The notes beneath the pieces were generated by a model. That model saw only the letters and a list, made by a program, of their open reading frames with translations, was not told the DNA's origin and made no database searches. Position numbers and translations under genes: made by a program. Of a stretch of 37,837 nt of DNA, positions 8,514 to 16,144 are shown in pieces; within the stretch, counting starts at the first letter, position 1; the number at the start of each line of letters is the position of its first letter. The stretch comes from an uncultured Veillonella sp. (GTDB lineage Bacteria; Bacillota; Negativicutes; Veillonellales; Veillonellaceae). The stretch lies in NCBI RefSeq assembly GCF_934230905.1, contig NZ_CAKQFJ010000019.1, forward strand, positions 1-37,837, written 5' to 3'.

Positions 8514-9953
8514 CTATACTGTTTGAAATAGCGTTTTGAAATAGGAAACATCATATTCAGAAATGCTTTCAATTTCTTGCGCTGGAATTGGAGGTGTACG
8601 GAATTTGTGGAAGCGAATAATACCATTCAACAAATCTGTTGTAGGGTTTTCTGCTTCTTTAAATTCAATACGACCGCCCAAAATAAAGCCACGAGAAGTA
8701 AGGCCGTTAAGACGGATTGTTTCACTATCAAGAATTGTCTTGATGTTACGTGGCAAGATAGGCATATCTACTTTTTGCCAATACGTAAGGATAAATGTTT
8801 GGTCATCCCAATCATTGAAACGGCGTACACAAATGAATGTATCCTTAACATCAGTCGTGCCAGGATATGCACCTGTGTAATTGCCCCAAGATACCCAACC
8901 ATTGATATTAACGGCTGTCATAATACCTTGAGAGTTCAATAAGTTAGCTTGGGAATGGGTAAGCATTACTTCCTTACCATTTGCTAAGCACAAGCCTGTG
9001 ATGTTCATAGACTTATTGGAAGGGGATAACGTAGGAATATCACTATTGGATGCATCGCATTTACCAATAATGCCCATGATATGTGTAGACATATGGAACA
9101 TGTAATCGCCATTGCGAACCATTGGCCAACATACGACTTCAGATTCACCTGTATAGCTATTACCTTTTTTCCATTCGTAAGCATCTGTGTATTTAACAAC
9201 TTGTGTAGTATCGATATCGACCAAAGTAGTCGCACCGAATAAGTTGTTAATTACACGAGATTTTGCTTTCATGACAGAAGCGACTGTAGGATTTTGAGAG
9301 AATCCAGGTGCAGCAATAAGACCAGGTACAATACCGAAATGATGATAAATTGTATCAATCAATTCAAGGCCTGTTGCCTTTTCGTTGCTATCCACACCAC
9401 CGATTACATTCTTATAATCGAAGTTTTCTACATCGAGTTCATCATATGTGAGGTCCAATGTAGTTGCGGAATCGAATTTACCACCTTTGATAACAGAGAT
9501 GATCAATTGATTCTTATCATCAAATGCAGCCGTGTAATCTGTGTTGGCCACACCTGTTTGACCACCACTAGATACTTGCAATGTATTGAGCAATACTGCA
9601 GCTTTTACAATGCATTTCTTTTCGGTCAATGTAGCAGTTGTTGTAGTGGATTTCTTATGTTTAGCAGGGTCCAATACGTTAACAAATACGATTGGAGCTA
9701 CGCCATACAATTTGAATTGCGCATACATTGCTTCACATAATGTGAAATGTGTCCAATCTTCAGAATAGCCAAGTTGTTGAACAGCTTCTTCCCAGCTATA
9801 ACAGATGATTGGCTTATTAACTGCTGCGCTAGGGTCTTCTGTAAGGTGTACAGGTGCAGTACCGAACACAATTGGAAGGCCGGCAGTAGTTTGGACAGGA
9901 GCAATTACAGAGGTAGCTTGCTCACTTGTTTTGACGCCATGATAAAAGGCCAT
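8514..9953 (-). CDS. Tail sheath protein (P2 FI-like)
   Basis: A 479-residue contractile sheath protein. The N-terminus (MAFYHGVKTSEQATSVIAPVQTTAGLPIVFGTAPV) matches the ‘~yhGv~~~e~~~~~~pi~~~~ta~~g~vG~a’ pattern, and YEWKKGNSYTGESEVVCWPMVRNGDYMFHMSTH is the ‘d~y~~Kn~~~~~~~~~~wP~~~~gd~~~~~S’ block. The C-terminal domain has NGLTSRGFILGGRIEFKEAENPTTDLLNGIIRFH, matching the conserved sheath end. It shows the phage has a contractile tail (myovirus morphology). It ends one base before the next gene’s start region. Confidence 0.95.
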   Translation of the reverse strand: MAFYHGVKTSEQATSVIAPVQTTAGLPIVFGTAPVHLTEDPSAAVNKPIICYSWEEAVQQLGYSEDWTHFTLCEAMYAQFKLYGVAPIVFVNVLDPAKHKKSTTTTATLTEKKCIVKAAVLLNTLQVSSGGQTGVANTDYTAAFDDKNQLIISVIKGGKFDSATTLDLTYDELDVENFDYKNVIGGVDSNEKATGLELIDTIYHHFGIVPGLIAAPGFSQNPTVASVMKAKSRVINNLFGATTLVDIDTTQVVKYTDAYEWKKGNSYTGESEVVCWPMVRNGDYMFHMSTHIMGIIGKCDASNSDIPTLSPSNKSMNITGLCLANGKEVMLTHSQANLLNSQGIMTAVNINGWVSWGNYTGAYPGTTDVKDTFICVRRFNDWDDQTFILTYWQKVDMPILPRNIKTILDSETIRLNGLTSRGFILGGRIEFKEAENPTTDLLNGIIRFHKFRTPPIPAQEIESISEYDVSYFKTLFQTV

Positions 9954-10181
9954 TTACTTCACTCCTTTATAATTCTTCAATGCGTTAACATAGAATACAT
10001 TTAATTGTGTGCCTTGTGTTCTAACATCAATCATTGCCTGATTGAGTTCGTCTAATGGCACAAATAAATGCATAAAAATAGGGTCTTCCGCTTCCGGCAG
10101 TGGCGCACCGTCGCTAAATACCATGAATTGGTTTAGCCGGCTACTGCGGAACGAAGGCCCAACATATACAACAGGGTTCAT
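9954..10181 (-). CDS. Small hypothetical tail protein
   Basis: A 75-residue protein with ATG at 10181 and GGAGACAACG just upstream. It lies between the tail terminator-position gene and the sheath gene, with its stop abutting the sheath ATG. The sequence (YVGPSFRSSRLNQFMVFSDGAP...PIFMHLFVPLDELNQAMIDVRTQGTQL) has no motif I recognise. Its place suggests a small structural or assembly role in the neck or tail. Conserved presence could not be tested. Confidence 0.7.
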   Translation of the reverse strand: MNPVVYVGPSFRSSRLNQFMVFSDGAPLPEAEDPIFMHLFVPLDELNQAMIDVRTQGTQLNVFYVNALKNYKGVK

Positions 10182-10190
10182 CGTTGTCTC

Positions 10191-10670
10191 CTATTCAATT
10201 ACTTTATTATCCGCGAATATCTTATTTAGATTTCTACGAATAACAGGAATATACACTTCAAATTCAAGATATCCAATCCATTGAGGGTATGGTTGATCAT
10301 CAGGAATTGTTGTATTAACGGTATTCTCCTTAATTTCATATTTAAGTGCGACCGGATTATCAGATAGCAATCGCTCACGCACTACCTCTAAGAGGTGATA
10401 TAGTCCGATATGGCCTTTTGTTAAGGCTTCATCATAAGTAGTTACCAATACTGTAATACCTACCGTCGAACTATCTGCATCACTAACAGAGTACGGATGC
10501 ACTACTACGGCTGGGCATAACTTGCGCTTATCTTCATTCTTATCTACCCTTGGTAAGAACCCGCTCCATACTCGAATAGGGCTCGTGGTAACATCACTGG
10601 TTTCATTTAGCTTGCGCAACTCATCCATGAGATAGGCAGCAATGCCGTCTGATACGTCTAATGGTGTCAT
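10191..10670 (-). CDS. Putative tail terminator / completion protein
   Basis: A 159-residue protein. The order capsid, two small head-completion genes, Z-like, this gene, sheath matches lambda E-FI-FII-Z-U, so it takes the place of the tail terminator U. The sequence supports an alpha-beta protein: an N-terminal helix (VSDGIAAYLMDELRKL), a ‘KLCPAVVVHPYSVSDADSSTVGITVLVTTYD’ strand region, then a helix ‘GLYHLLEVVRERLLSDN’, a layout common in tail terminators. It ends with ‘GYLEFEVYIPVI’. Function is by synteny and fold guess. Confidence 0.65.
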   Translation of the reverse strand: MTPLDVSDGIAAYLMDELRKLNETSDVTTSPIRVWSGFLPRVDKNEDKRKLCPAVVVHPYSVSDADSSTVGITVLVTTYDEALTKGHIGLYHLLEVVRERLLSDNPVALKYEIKENTVNTTIPDDQPYPQWIGYLEFEVYIPVIRRNLNKIFADNKVIE

Positions 10671-11203
10671 TAGTTACCTCCTAACGCGCGCTCTAATTCG
10701 TGATATAGGCGCTTTTCATACATTGTCATGCCTTCCTCTTGCATGACATTCATAACAGTTTCATTACCAAACATTTGCGGTAAGGCTGGTCCATATATTC
10801 CCTTTAATGGGTATCGTTCCTTGCCTTGGCGTTTCATAAAAATACCAGTTGTGCTAACAAAGCCTTTTGGCACATTTGTTTCTGTACCTTTTTTAATTGT
10901 TACAAACACACCTTTTCGCTTAAGTGATTTAATTTTGAAGTACTTTTTAGCGCTAGTATATCCACCTTTGATACGCATTTCTGCGCCATCATTCAATTTA
11001 TTGATAGGTATACTGGCCTTTAATACCGATACACCTTTGAAGACATAGATATTGCCTAGTGCTTTTATACCTGCTTTTCTTGCAGTTGTTATCGCACGTT
11101 TTGAGGCATCTCTGTAGATACGTCGAACTCTATCTTCTTTCAGCCTTTCCAGTGCTTTTTCAATTGCTTCTAGTGCACTTGTATCAAGTTCTAGCTCAAC
11201 CAT
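10670..11203 (-). CDS. Minor tail protein Z-like (GPZ family)
   Basis: A 177-residue protein resembling lambda gpZ-type minor tail proteins. It starts with a helix-rich basic segment (LERLKEDRVRRIYRDASKRAITTARKAGIKAL), has ‘GVFVTIKKG...VPKGFVSTTGIFMKRQGKERYPLKGIYGPALPQMF’, which matches the ‘gvF~R~gk~r~Pi~~l~GpslpqM~’ block of the family, and ends in a helical tail. Such proteins complete the neck end of the tail. It overlaps the upstream gene by 13 bases and shares a base with the downstream start. Confidence 0.8.
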   Translation of the reverse strand: MVELELDTSALEAIEKALERLKEDRVRRIYRDASKRAITTARKAGIKALGNIYVFKGVSVLKASIPINKLNDGAEMRIKGGYTSAKKYFKIKSLKRKGVFVTIKKGTETNVPKGFVSTTGIFMKRQGKERYPLKGIYGPALPQMFGNETVMNVMQEEGMTMYEKRLYHELERALGGN

Positions 11204-11544
11204 CCGTCAACACCGCCTCTAGCTTCTGCTCTGAGTTCGATAGACACAAGTCCATCTTCTTCCGTTGCACTTTGAACGATGTACACATCACCATCTAATC
11301 GGAATACGTTCCCCTGTGATGGAATTTCAGGGATGTCCTTTAATTTGCAATGCACAAATACAGACACCCCGTGCAATCCGTCATTTGATACGTGAGAGCC
11401 ATTCGATAGGAATGACTCCCTCGCCGTTGGCGATTGGATAACCGCTTTAGCTACTGTGCCATTTAGATTATGCCCTTCGGCGAATTCGTCTTCATTAAGG
11501 AATACATCGTCAATATCGCTTTCTATGTAATCTCTAAATCGCAT
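11191..11544 (-). CDS. Putative head-tail joining protein (lambda FII position)
   Basis: A 117-residue protein in the place of lambda FII between capsid and Z-like genes. It has an N-terminal segment (RFRDYIESDIDDVFLNEDEFAEGHNLNG), where ‘D~~~~FlN~dEFae~h~~~G’ fits the head-tail joining family, then ‘PSQGNVFRLDGDVYIVQSATEEDGLVSIELRAE’, which fits the ‘Gd~i~~dg~~y~V~~~~~dg~g~~~l~L’ end. It would cap the head connector. ATG at 11544 overlaps the previous stop. Confidence 0.75.
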   Translation of the reverse strand: MRFRDYIESDIDDVFLNEDEFAEGHNLNGTVAKAVIQSPTARESFLSNGSHVSNDGLHGVSVFVHCKLKDIPEIPSQGNVFRLDGDVYIVQSATEEDGLVSIELRAEARGGVDGWLS

Positions 11545-11780
11545 TATTTTTTCACCGTAACTTCCGCATCAACTTCAGGTAATTCCATTTCTTCTTCCGG
11601 TTCATCTGGAACAACTACCAATGGTTCCGGTACATCGATAGGATCATCTTCAGCAGATTCAAACTTGTCAGATTCAAGCAAGGACAATGCAATCGCTTTC
11701 TTTTTGATGTCGACTACTTCGCCTTTGCCATACATCTCGCCTTCATGTGCTAAATAACCCTTTAATACTCTGATTTTCAT
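11544..11780 (-). CDS. Small acidic hypothetical protein (head region)
   Basis: A 78-residue protein in the place of lambda FI. The N-terminal 40 residues (MKIRVLKGYLAHEGEMYGKGEVVDI) look like a small beta-rich domain. The C-terminal half is very acidic and proline-rich (EDDPIDVPEPLVVVPDEPEEEMELPEVDAEV). FI of lambda is also an acidic assembly helper for packaging, but I see no direct match, so only position and composition support that idea. Confidence 0.7.
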   Translation of the reverse strand: MKIRVLKGYLAHEGEMYGKGEVVDIKKKAIALSLLESDKFESAEDDPIDVPEPLVVVPDEPEEEMELPEVDAEVTVKK

Positions 11781-11794
11781 AAGTAGGTTACCCC

Positions 11795-12844
11795 CTATTT
11801 AGTCTTAATAGTAGCCCAATCGTCGATAGTTTCAGGAATCAATACGCAACGGGAATATACAGACAATGTTAATTCTTGTGTAGCCTTATTAGCATAGTAG
11901 TAAGGAACATAGATACCTGCATAAGTTGTAAATTGGTTATCATCGTTAAGCAATGTTACTGCCGCGTGTTGTTGACGGCCACGACCAGGAACACCTAATA
12001 CTGCTGCATCATCACCAATAAAGGATTTTACTTTACCTTCATCATCTTGATATGTTTCAAGATATGCGTATACATCGATATTTAAGGACATGATACGGCC
12101 AACATATCGAACTTGTGGAGACAAGTATTCAGGAGCAAAGCTGAACATAGTCATGTTTTCACGATTAGGAATTGCTAACATTTTATTGATGGACGCATTA
12201 TCAAGAATGTATTTTTCAACATTTTTACCAACCACTAATACAGTTGGTACGATACCTGCGTTTTCTTGAATTTTTTCAGAGGCCATTTTCAAGTCGCCAT
12301 AAATGTCAGCGCCGGCTTGGTCCCAAGTAGTAGTAGGTGTAATGTCTTGTTCAAATTCAAAGTCGATTTCATCAACTTGAACTGTTTCACCATCGTCAGC
12401 ATAGCCTTCGATTTTGCATTTACCAGTAGTAAGCAAATCAGCTGCCATTTTGTTTTTACGATTGATGATTGTGCCTTGCAAGTAGGACAAATCTTCAGCT
12501 TGCATTTGTGCAGCACGTTGTGCTGGTGTCATTGTAGATACAATGTTTTCAGCAAATGCACGTTGGTCAAGTTGTTCTGGGTCAATCACTGTACGAGGGC
12601 CCATCATAGGTGCTTCGTATAAAGCAATTTTTGAACCTGCACGTTTAACGTTAACACCAGATGCACCACGAGATACGAAAGGTGCTAATGTACGACCACG
12701 TTTACGAGTTTCTACTGTAATTTTTTTAGAAGTTGCAACTGCTGGAACTTGTGGGAAGAAAGTATCAAGCAAGAAACTTGCCGGTGCTTTCATTCGTTCC
12801 ACAGCTTGCATTAAGGAAAATGTATCTTTGAAATCAATTGCCAT
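11795..12844 (-). CDS. Major capsid protein (lambda gpE-like)
   Basis: A 349-residue protein of the lambda gpE capsid family. Signals are the start DFKDTFSLMQAVERMKAPASFLLDTFFP (‘t~~l~~~v~~~~~p~~fl~~~ff’), KRGRTLAPFVSRGASGVNVKRAGSKIALYEAPMMGPRTVIDPEQLDQRAF, and the central ‘WDQAGADIYGDLKMASEKIQENAGIVPTVLVVGKNVEKYIL’ block typical of the HK97-fold family. It ends with ‘VYSRCVLIPETIDDWATIKTK’. It directly follows the gpD-like decoration gene, as in lambda. Confidence 0.93.
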   Translation of the reverse strand: MAIDFKDTFSLMQAVERMKAPASFLLDTFFPQVPAVATSKKITVETRKRGRTLAPFVSRGASGVNVKRAGSKIALYEAPMMGPRTVIDPEQLDQRAFAENIVSTMTPAQRAAQMQAEDLSYLQGTIINRKNKMAADLLTTGKCKIEGYADDGETVQVDEIDFEFEQDITPTTTWDQAGADIYGDLKMASEKIQENAGIVPTVLVVGKNVEKYILDNASINKMLAIPNRENMTMFSFAPEYLSPQVRYVGRIMSLNIDVYAYLETYQDDEGKVKSFIGDDAAVLGVPGRGRQQHAAVTLLNDDNQFTTYAGIYVPYYYANKATQELTLSVYSRCVLIPETIDDWATIKTK

Positions 12845-12857
12845 TATATAGTTCCCC

Positions 12858-13199
12858 CTATTTAATGCTAGTTAAAAATAAGTGAGCGTCTTTGAAGTCC
12901 GCTTCATGATCATTAATTTTATAAGCTTGGTCAACTACCAATGCTTCACGATTAAAGCGACCGGAGATGTATACAGTTAATACATTATGGTCACTAGTAG
13001 CAGTAGTATCAGATACTACGATACCAGCTGGTTTACCAGTTGTTGTAATTTTTTGAAATGTACCAGCATTGTTTTCAAGAACTTGGCCACGTTTATAATC
13101 GCCGGCTGCTACTTTTACATTTTGAGTTAATACAGGTACACCGCCACCACCTAATAGGTAATCAGCTGCGACACCATTTACTTGTTCGAAATATGCCAT
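12858..13199 (-). CDS. Head decoration protein (lambda gpD-like)
   Basis: A 113-residue protein with a short N-terminal arm and then ‘GGGGVPVLTQNVKVAAGDYKRGQVLENNAGTFQKITTTGKPAGIVVSDTTATSDHNVLTVYISGRFNREAL’, matching ‘~~~~~~l~~G~vlg~~~~G~~~~~~~~~~p~gIl~~~~~~~~~~~~v~v~~~G~v~~~al’ of gpD-type capsid stabilisers. It sits between the protease/scaffold gene and the capsid gene, the order of lambda C/Nu3-D-E. It would bind the expanded capsid as trimers. Confidence 0.9.
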   Translation of the reverse strand: MAYFEQVNGVAADYLLGGGGVPVLTQNVKVAAGDYKRGQVLENNAGTFQKITTTGKPAGIVVSDTTATSDHNVLTVYISGRFNREALVVDQAYKINDHEADFKDAHLFLTSIK

Positions 13200-13603
13200 T
13201 ATTTACCGCCTTTCTTAGCATTCGCAAATGCTACGACTTCATCAATTGCACTAGCTTTTGCTACTGCATCATTGGTTTCTGGTGTAGATGCACCTTGAGG
13301 TGCTACTTGATCTGCACCGGATTCCATTTGATCAATAACTAATTGTCGAATTTGGTCGACTACTTTGTTATCAGTTGCAGGAATATCAGATACAGCAGAG
13401 ATGAAAGGTGTTACTTCATCTACTGTTTTACCTTCTTTAACAGCCACATCAACTAAACGATTGATGACTTCATTGTCACCTTTTAACGCATTTAATGCTT
13501 CAACGCGTTCGCGTTCTGCTGTTACTGCTGCGTTTTCTGCAGGTTCATTTGTAGAAATACCGAGCAAACCTTTTAAGCTTGCCATGAATTGGTTTTCAGT
13601 CAT
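13199..13603 (-). CDS. Nested in-frame scaffold product (lambda Nu3-like)
   Basis: Inside the protease gene and in the same frame, an ATG at 13603 lies 6 bases after AAGGAG on the minus strand. Translation from here gives 134 residues: MTENQFMASLKGLLGI, then a charged helical stretch with VTAERERVEALNAL, then a Gln/Ser/Thr tail. Lambda makes its Nu3 scaffold from an internal start in gene C in just this way. The helical, acidic, Cys-free make-up suits a scaffold. The start is seen directly; use as a separate product is inferred. Confidence 0.65.
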   Translation of the reverse strand: MTENQFMASLKGLLGISTNEPAENAAVTAERERVEALNALKGDNEVINRLVDVAVKEGKTVDEVTPFISAVSDIPATDNKVVDQIRQLVIDQMESGADQVAPQGASTPETNDAVAKASAIDEVVAFANAKKGGK

Positions 13604-14281
13604 AGGTTTCTCCTTACTTGTTAAAAACTGTTTGATTTTTGCTTCATTTTTGGCCGAGTATTTGCAAGATACTTTGTTTACGATAATCATTCCGTTATTC
13701 ATAACAGCTTTATCCGTAATCGCCGTATCTACTTCATCAATTAGGCCGTAGGACTTCGCCTCGTCCGCTGTGAGCCACGTTTCATCATCCATAAGTGTAT
13801 TTACCTGTTCGGCTGTCAAAACGTTGCTACGGCTCAAATAAACGTTTGCAATTGTTTGTTTAACACTCGCCAAATAGTTAGCCATTTTAGTTAATCCGTC
13901 CGCATCAAAGCTATCACCTAGATATACGGATGGATTGTGAATCATGTACAACGCATTACTTGGCATGATTACCTTATCGGCAGCACATGCAATAATCGTA
14001 GCTGCGCTTGCACACAATCCATCAATATGTGCTGTTACGTTGCCAGTATAAGTCTTAATCATATTGTGGATAGCTTGCGCTGCGAATACGTCACCACCGC
14101 CAGAGTTGATGCGCATTGTTAGGTCATTACCATTACAACTAGCCAAGTCGCTTGCAAATTCACGTGGTGTAATTTCATCACCCCACCAAGAGGTATCAGA
14201 AATATCACCATACAAAATCAATTCAGATTGACCGGTACCATCTTGATTTACAAGATTTTTAATAGACCAGAATTTATTCAT
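13199..14281 (-). CDS. ClpP-like head maturation protease with C-terminal scaffold region
   Basis: I place the start at ATG 14281, behind AAAGGAGGTGAAGAGG, overlapping the portal stop; the longer frame reaching 14335 has no comparable site. The 360-residue protein has a ClpP fold: MRINSGGGDVFAAQAIHN (about residues 57-73), GLCASAAT with catalytic Ser92, and MIHNPS with His115. It would cleave the prohead proteins. Residues 227-360 are a separate region (charged, VEALNALKGDNEVINRLVDVAVKEG) with its own start signal, recalling lambda C with nested Nu3 scaffold. Confidence 0.92.
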   Translation of the reverse strand: MNKFWSIKNLVNQDGTGQSELILYGDISDTSWWGDEITPREFASDLASCNGNDLTMRINSGGGDVFAAQAIHNMIKTYTGNVTAHIDGLCASAATIIACAADKVIMPSNALYMIHNPSVYLGDSFDADGLTKMANYLASVKQTIANVYLSRSNVLTAEQVNTLMDDETWLTADEAKSYGLIDEVDTAITDKAVMNNGMIIVNKVSCKYSAKNEAKIKQFLTSKEKPMTENQFMASLKGLLGISTNEPAENAAVTAERERVEALNALKGDNEVINRLVDVAVKEGKTVDEVTPFISAVSDIPATDNKVVDQIRQLVIDQMESGADQVAPQGASTPETNDAVAKASAIDEVVAFANAKKGGK

Positions 14282-15881
14282 CCTCTTCACCTCCTTTCGC
14301 TTTAGATTCAGAGCCAACGGAAGGATTAACCGCATCAGCTAGCCCCATGCCATATTTCTCCATGAGTTGCTTTTCAAAAGCAAGTTGAGCAATGTTTTCT
14401 TCAAGGTCAGTCCCTGTCATTTCGGCCGCTTCACGTTCGCGAGTGGAAACGCCATTCTGAACGCGAAGAGTACTACCATTCATATCCTTAACAGGGTCAA
14501 GGATGGACATTGTAGGTCCAAACCAATCAGCATTACACCATGCTTTTCGAATCAATGGATCATCAAAGAAACCAGGCGCTTCAATTCGTCCGTTCGCTAC
14601 AGCTTCCATTAGCCACACTTCATAGATTGGCTGACAGAAATCACGAGCGAACCACTTGCGCCGTAGTTTATATTCTTCCCATGCCTGTAACATTGCTGCA
14701 CGGCTTGCAGAATACGAGGAGTTGAAGTTCTTCATTAGTACTTCGTAAGGCTGATTGAGTGCAGCACCTACTTGTTTGATTAATTGTGTACTAAATACTT
14801 CAAAAGTAGATTGAGCATTGGATGCATCCACACTCTTAACATCTACACCTTTAGGCAAAGCATTTAATGTACCAGGTCCTAAATTGTATTCTGATACATC
14901 GACTACTGGTTCCGTTGGATCATCAACACCATTGTCGGCCAACATATCATTTAATGAACCTGAGTTAGTCACGGCTTCCGTAAAGAATAATGCGAAGTAC
15001 GATTTAATAATCGCAGATGTAAGCTCTGCATTTGTATATCGATACACTTGCTTTAGAGTTTCAATGACTGGTGCTAAATAAGGTACCCCTCTATACTGCT
15101 CTGGTCTAGTATCATTACTAATTTGTAGTACATTCGGAATGCTTGTACGCTTGCCGTACGCCTCAACCCTTGCCCATGTCGTTAACATAGTTGTAATTGG
15201 TTCGCCTGGCACTTGATTGGATACCCAGTAGGCTACAATTGCGCCGTCTGTATCAATTTCTACACCATTCAATATGCGGTTCCCATTATCTGGGTTAAGC
15301 GCTTCAACACCAGTTGGGTCACCTGTAACATATGTGGAACTAGTAAGCGGATTACTTACTCGATTACCTTCAATTAACTGAAGACGCAACGTATACGGCA
15401 TATCCGGTGTTGTCGGCTTCCGTCTAAACACTGCAAAACTATCACCATCGGTAAGATATCCTTGATATGCGATGCTTTGCATATCATATAAATTGTTTTT
15501 GCGGTAAATATCGCAGTCTTTTGATTCGGCCCATAGGTCAAACTCAGCGCGAACCTTACGAGCCCATGCTCTAGCTTCCTCTGCACTGATTCCTAAGATT
15601 TGAAATTTAGGTCTAGGAAACACATTGAGGCCTGCACCAACTGTATGAGTGGTGCTTGTATTAATTGCAGCCGTGCCGACCGGTGTATTGATGGCTAAAT
15701 CTGCGGATCTATCACGCAAAGTTGATAGATTTGCACCAATATCAGCCTTATAACCCAGTTTTCTTGGGTTATATCCCTTCAACGACTTGTTGTTATGAGA
15801 GGCTCCGCCCTCACTATATCCGCTATTTTTAGCCATCGGAGTGCCTATTTTAGCGCTAAATTTCTTGTTTTTTCTCGCCAT
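14274..15881 (-). CDS. Portal protein (lambda gpB family)
   Basis: A 535-residue portal protein. Family landmarks: NNKSLKGYNPRKLGYKADIGANLSTLRDRSADLAINTPVGTAAINTSTTHTVGAGL near the N-terminus (‘lr~RsRdl~rNn~~a~~ai~~~~~nvVG~G’), then ‘WAESKDCDIYRKNNLYDMQSIAYQGYLTDGDSFAVFR’ (‘~~D~~g~~~f~~lq~la~r~~l~dGe~f~~~~’), and ‘FNSSYSASRAAMLQAWEEYKLRRKWFARDFCQPIYEVWL’ (‘~~~~YSsaRa~ll~~~r~~~~~q~~~i~~~~~Piy~~wl’). It forms the dodecameric portal at the head vertex. It follows the gpW-like gene by 9 bases. Confidence 0.95.
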   Translation of the reverse strand: MARKNKKFSAKIGTPMAKNSGYSEGGASHNNKSLKGYNPRKLGYKADIGANLSTLRDRSADLAINTPVGTAAINTSTTHTVGAGLNVFPRPKFQILGISAEEARAWARKVRAEFDLWAESKDCDIYRKNNLYDMQSIAYQGYLTDGDSFAVFRRKPTTPDMPYTLRLQLIEGNRVSNPLTSSTYVTGDPTGVEALNPDNGNRILNGVEIDTDGAIVAYWVSNQVPGEPITTMLTTWARVEAYGKRTSIPNVLQISNDTRPEQYRGVPYLAPVIETLKQVYRYTNAELTSAIIKSYFALFFTEAVTNSGSLNDMLADNGVDDPTEPVVDVSEYNLGPGTLNALPKGVDVKSVDASNAQSTFEVFSTQLIKQVGAALNQPYEVLMKNFNSSYSASRAAMLQAWEEYKLRRKWFARDFCQPIYEVWLMEAVANGRIEAPGFFDDPLIRKAWCNADWFGPTMSILDPVKDMNGSTLRVQNGVSTREREAAEMTGTDLEENIAQLAFEKQLMEKYGMGLADAVNPSVGSESKAKGGEEDE

Positions 15882-15890
15882 TTCAGCCTC

Positions 15891-16136
15891 CTAATCTCTA
15901 AAAACTACCCGTTTTGACCGGTTTCCACGCCCATTATCGGTATCCATACCTGGTAATTTGGCGCCTCTTGCCACTAAATCATCAATCATTTTCCTTACTT
16001 CAGCTAAATTTGCCCTTGTAAGAGTCCGATTTCCGATTGTATAGCTTTGTCCAGTCAATATTGCTTCCTCAGCTTTGACATACCACTCTAACCGTACGTC
16101 AATAAGCCTTGGCTTACTTGAATAACTAATTGCCAT
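15891..16136 (-). CDS. Head-tail connector, gpW-like
   Basis: An 81-residue protein. The part YVKAEEAILTGQSYTIGNRTLTRANLAEVRKMIDDLVARG fits the lambda gpW pattern ‘a~~al~~Gk~~~~g~r~~~~a~l~~i~~~i~~le~~’. The C-terminus is basic and rich in Asn, Gly and Arg. GpW plugs the portal after packaging. It lies between the large terminase and the portal genes, its usual place in lambda-type head modules. Confidence 0.85.
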   Translation of the reverse strand: MAISYSSKPRLIDVRLEWYVKAEEAILTGQSYTIGNRTLTRANLAEVRKMIDDLVARGAKLPGMDTDNGRGNRSKRVVFRD

Positions 16137-16144
16137 ACATCCTC

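Noticed and set aside
14282..14335. A longer N-terminus for the head protease
   Set aside because: The extra residues are encoded within the portal gene and lack a ribosome site, whereas ATG 14281 has AAAGGAGGTG at good spacing.
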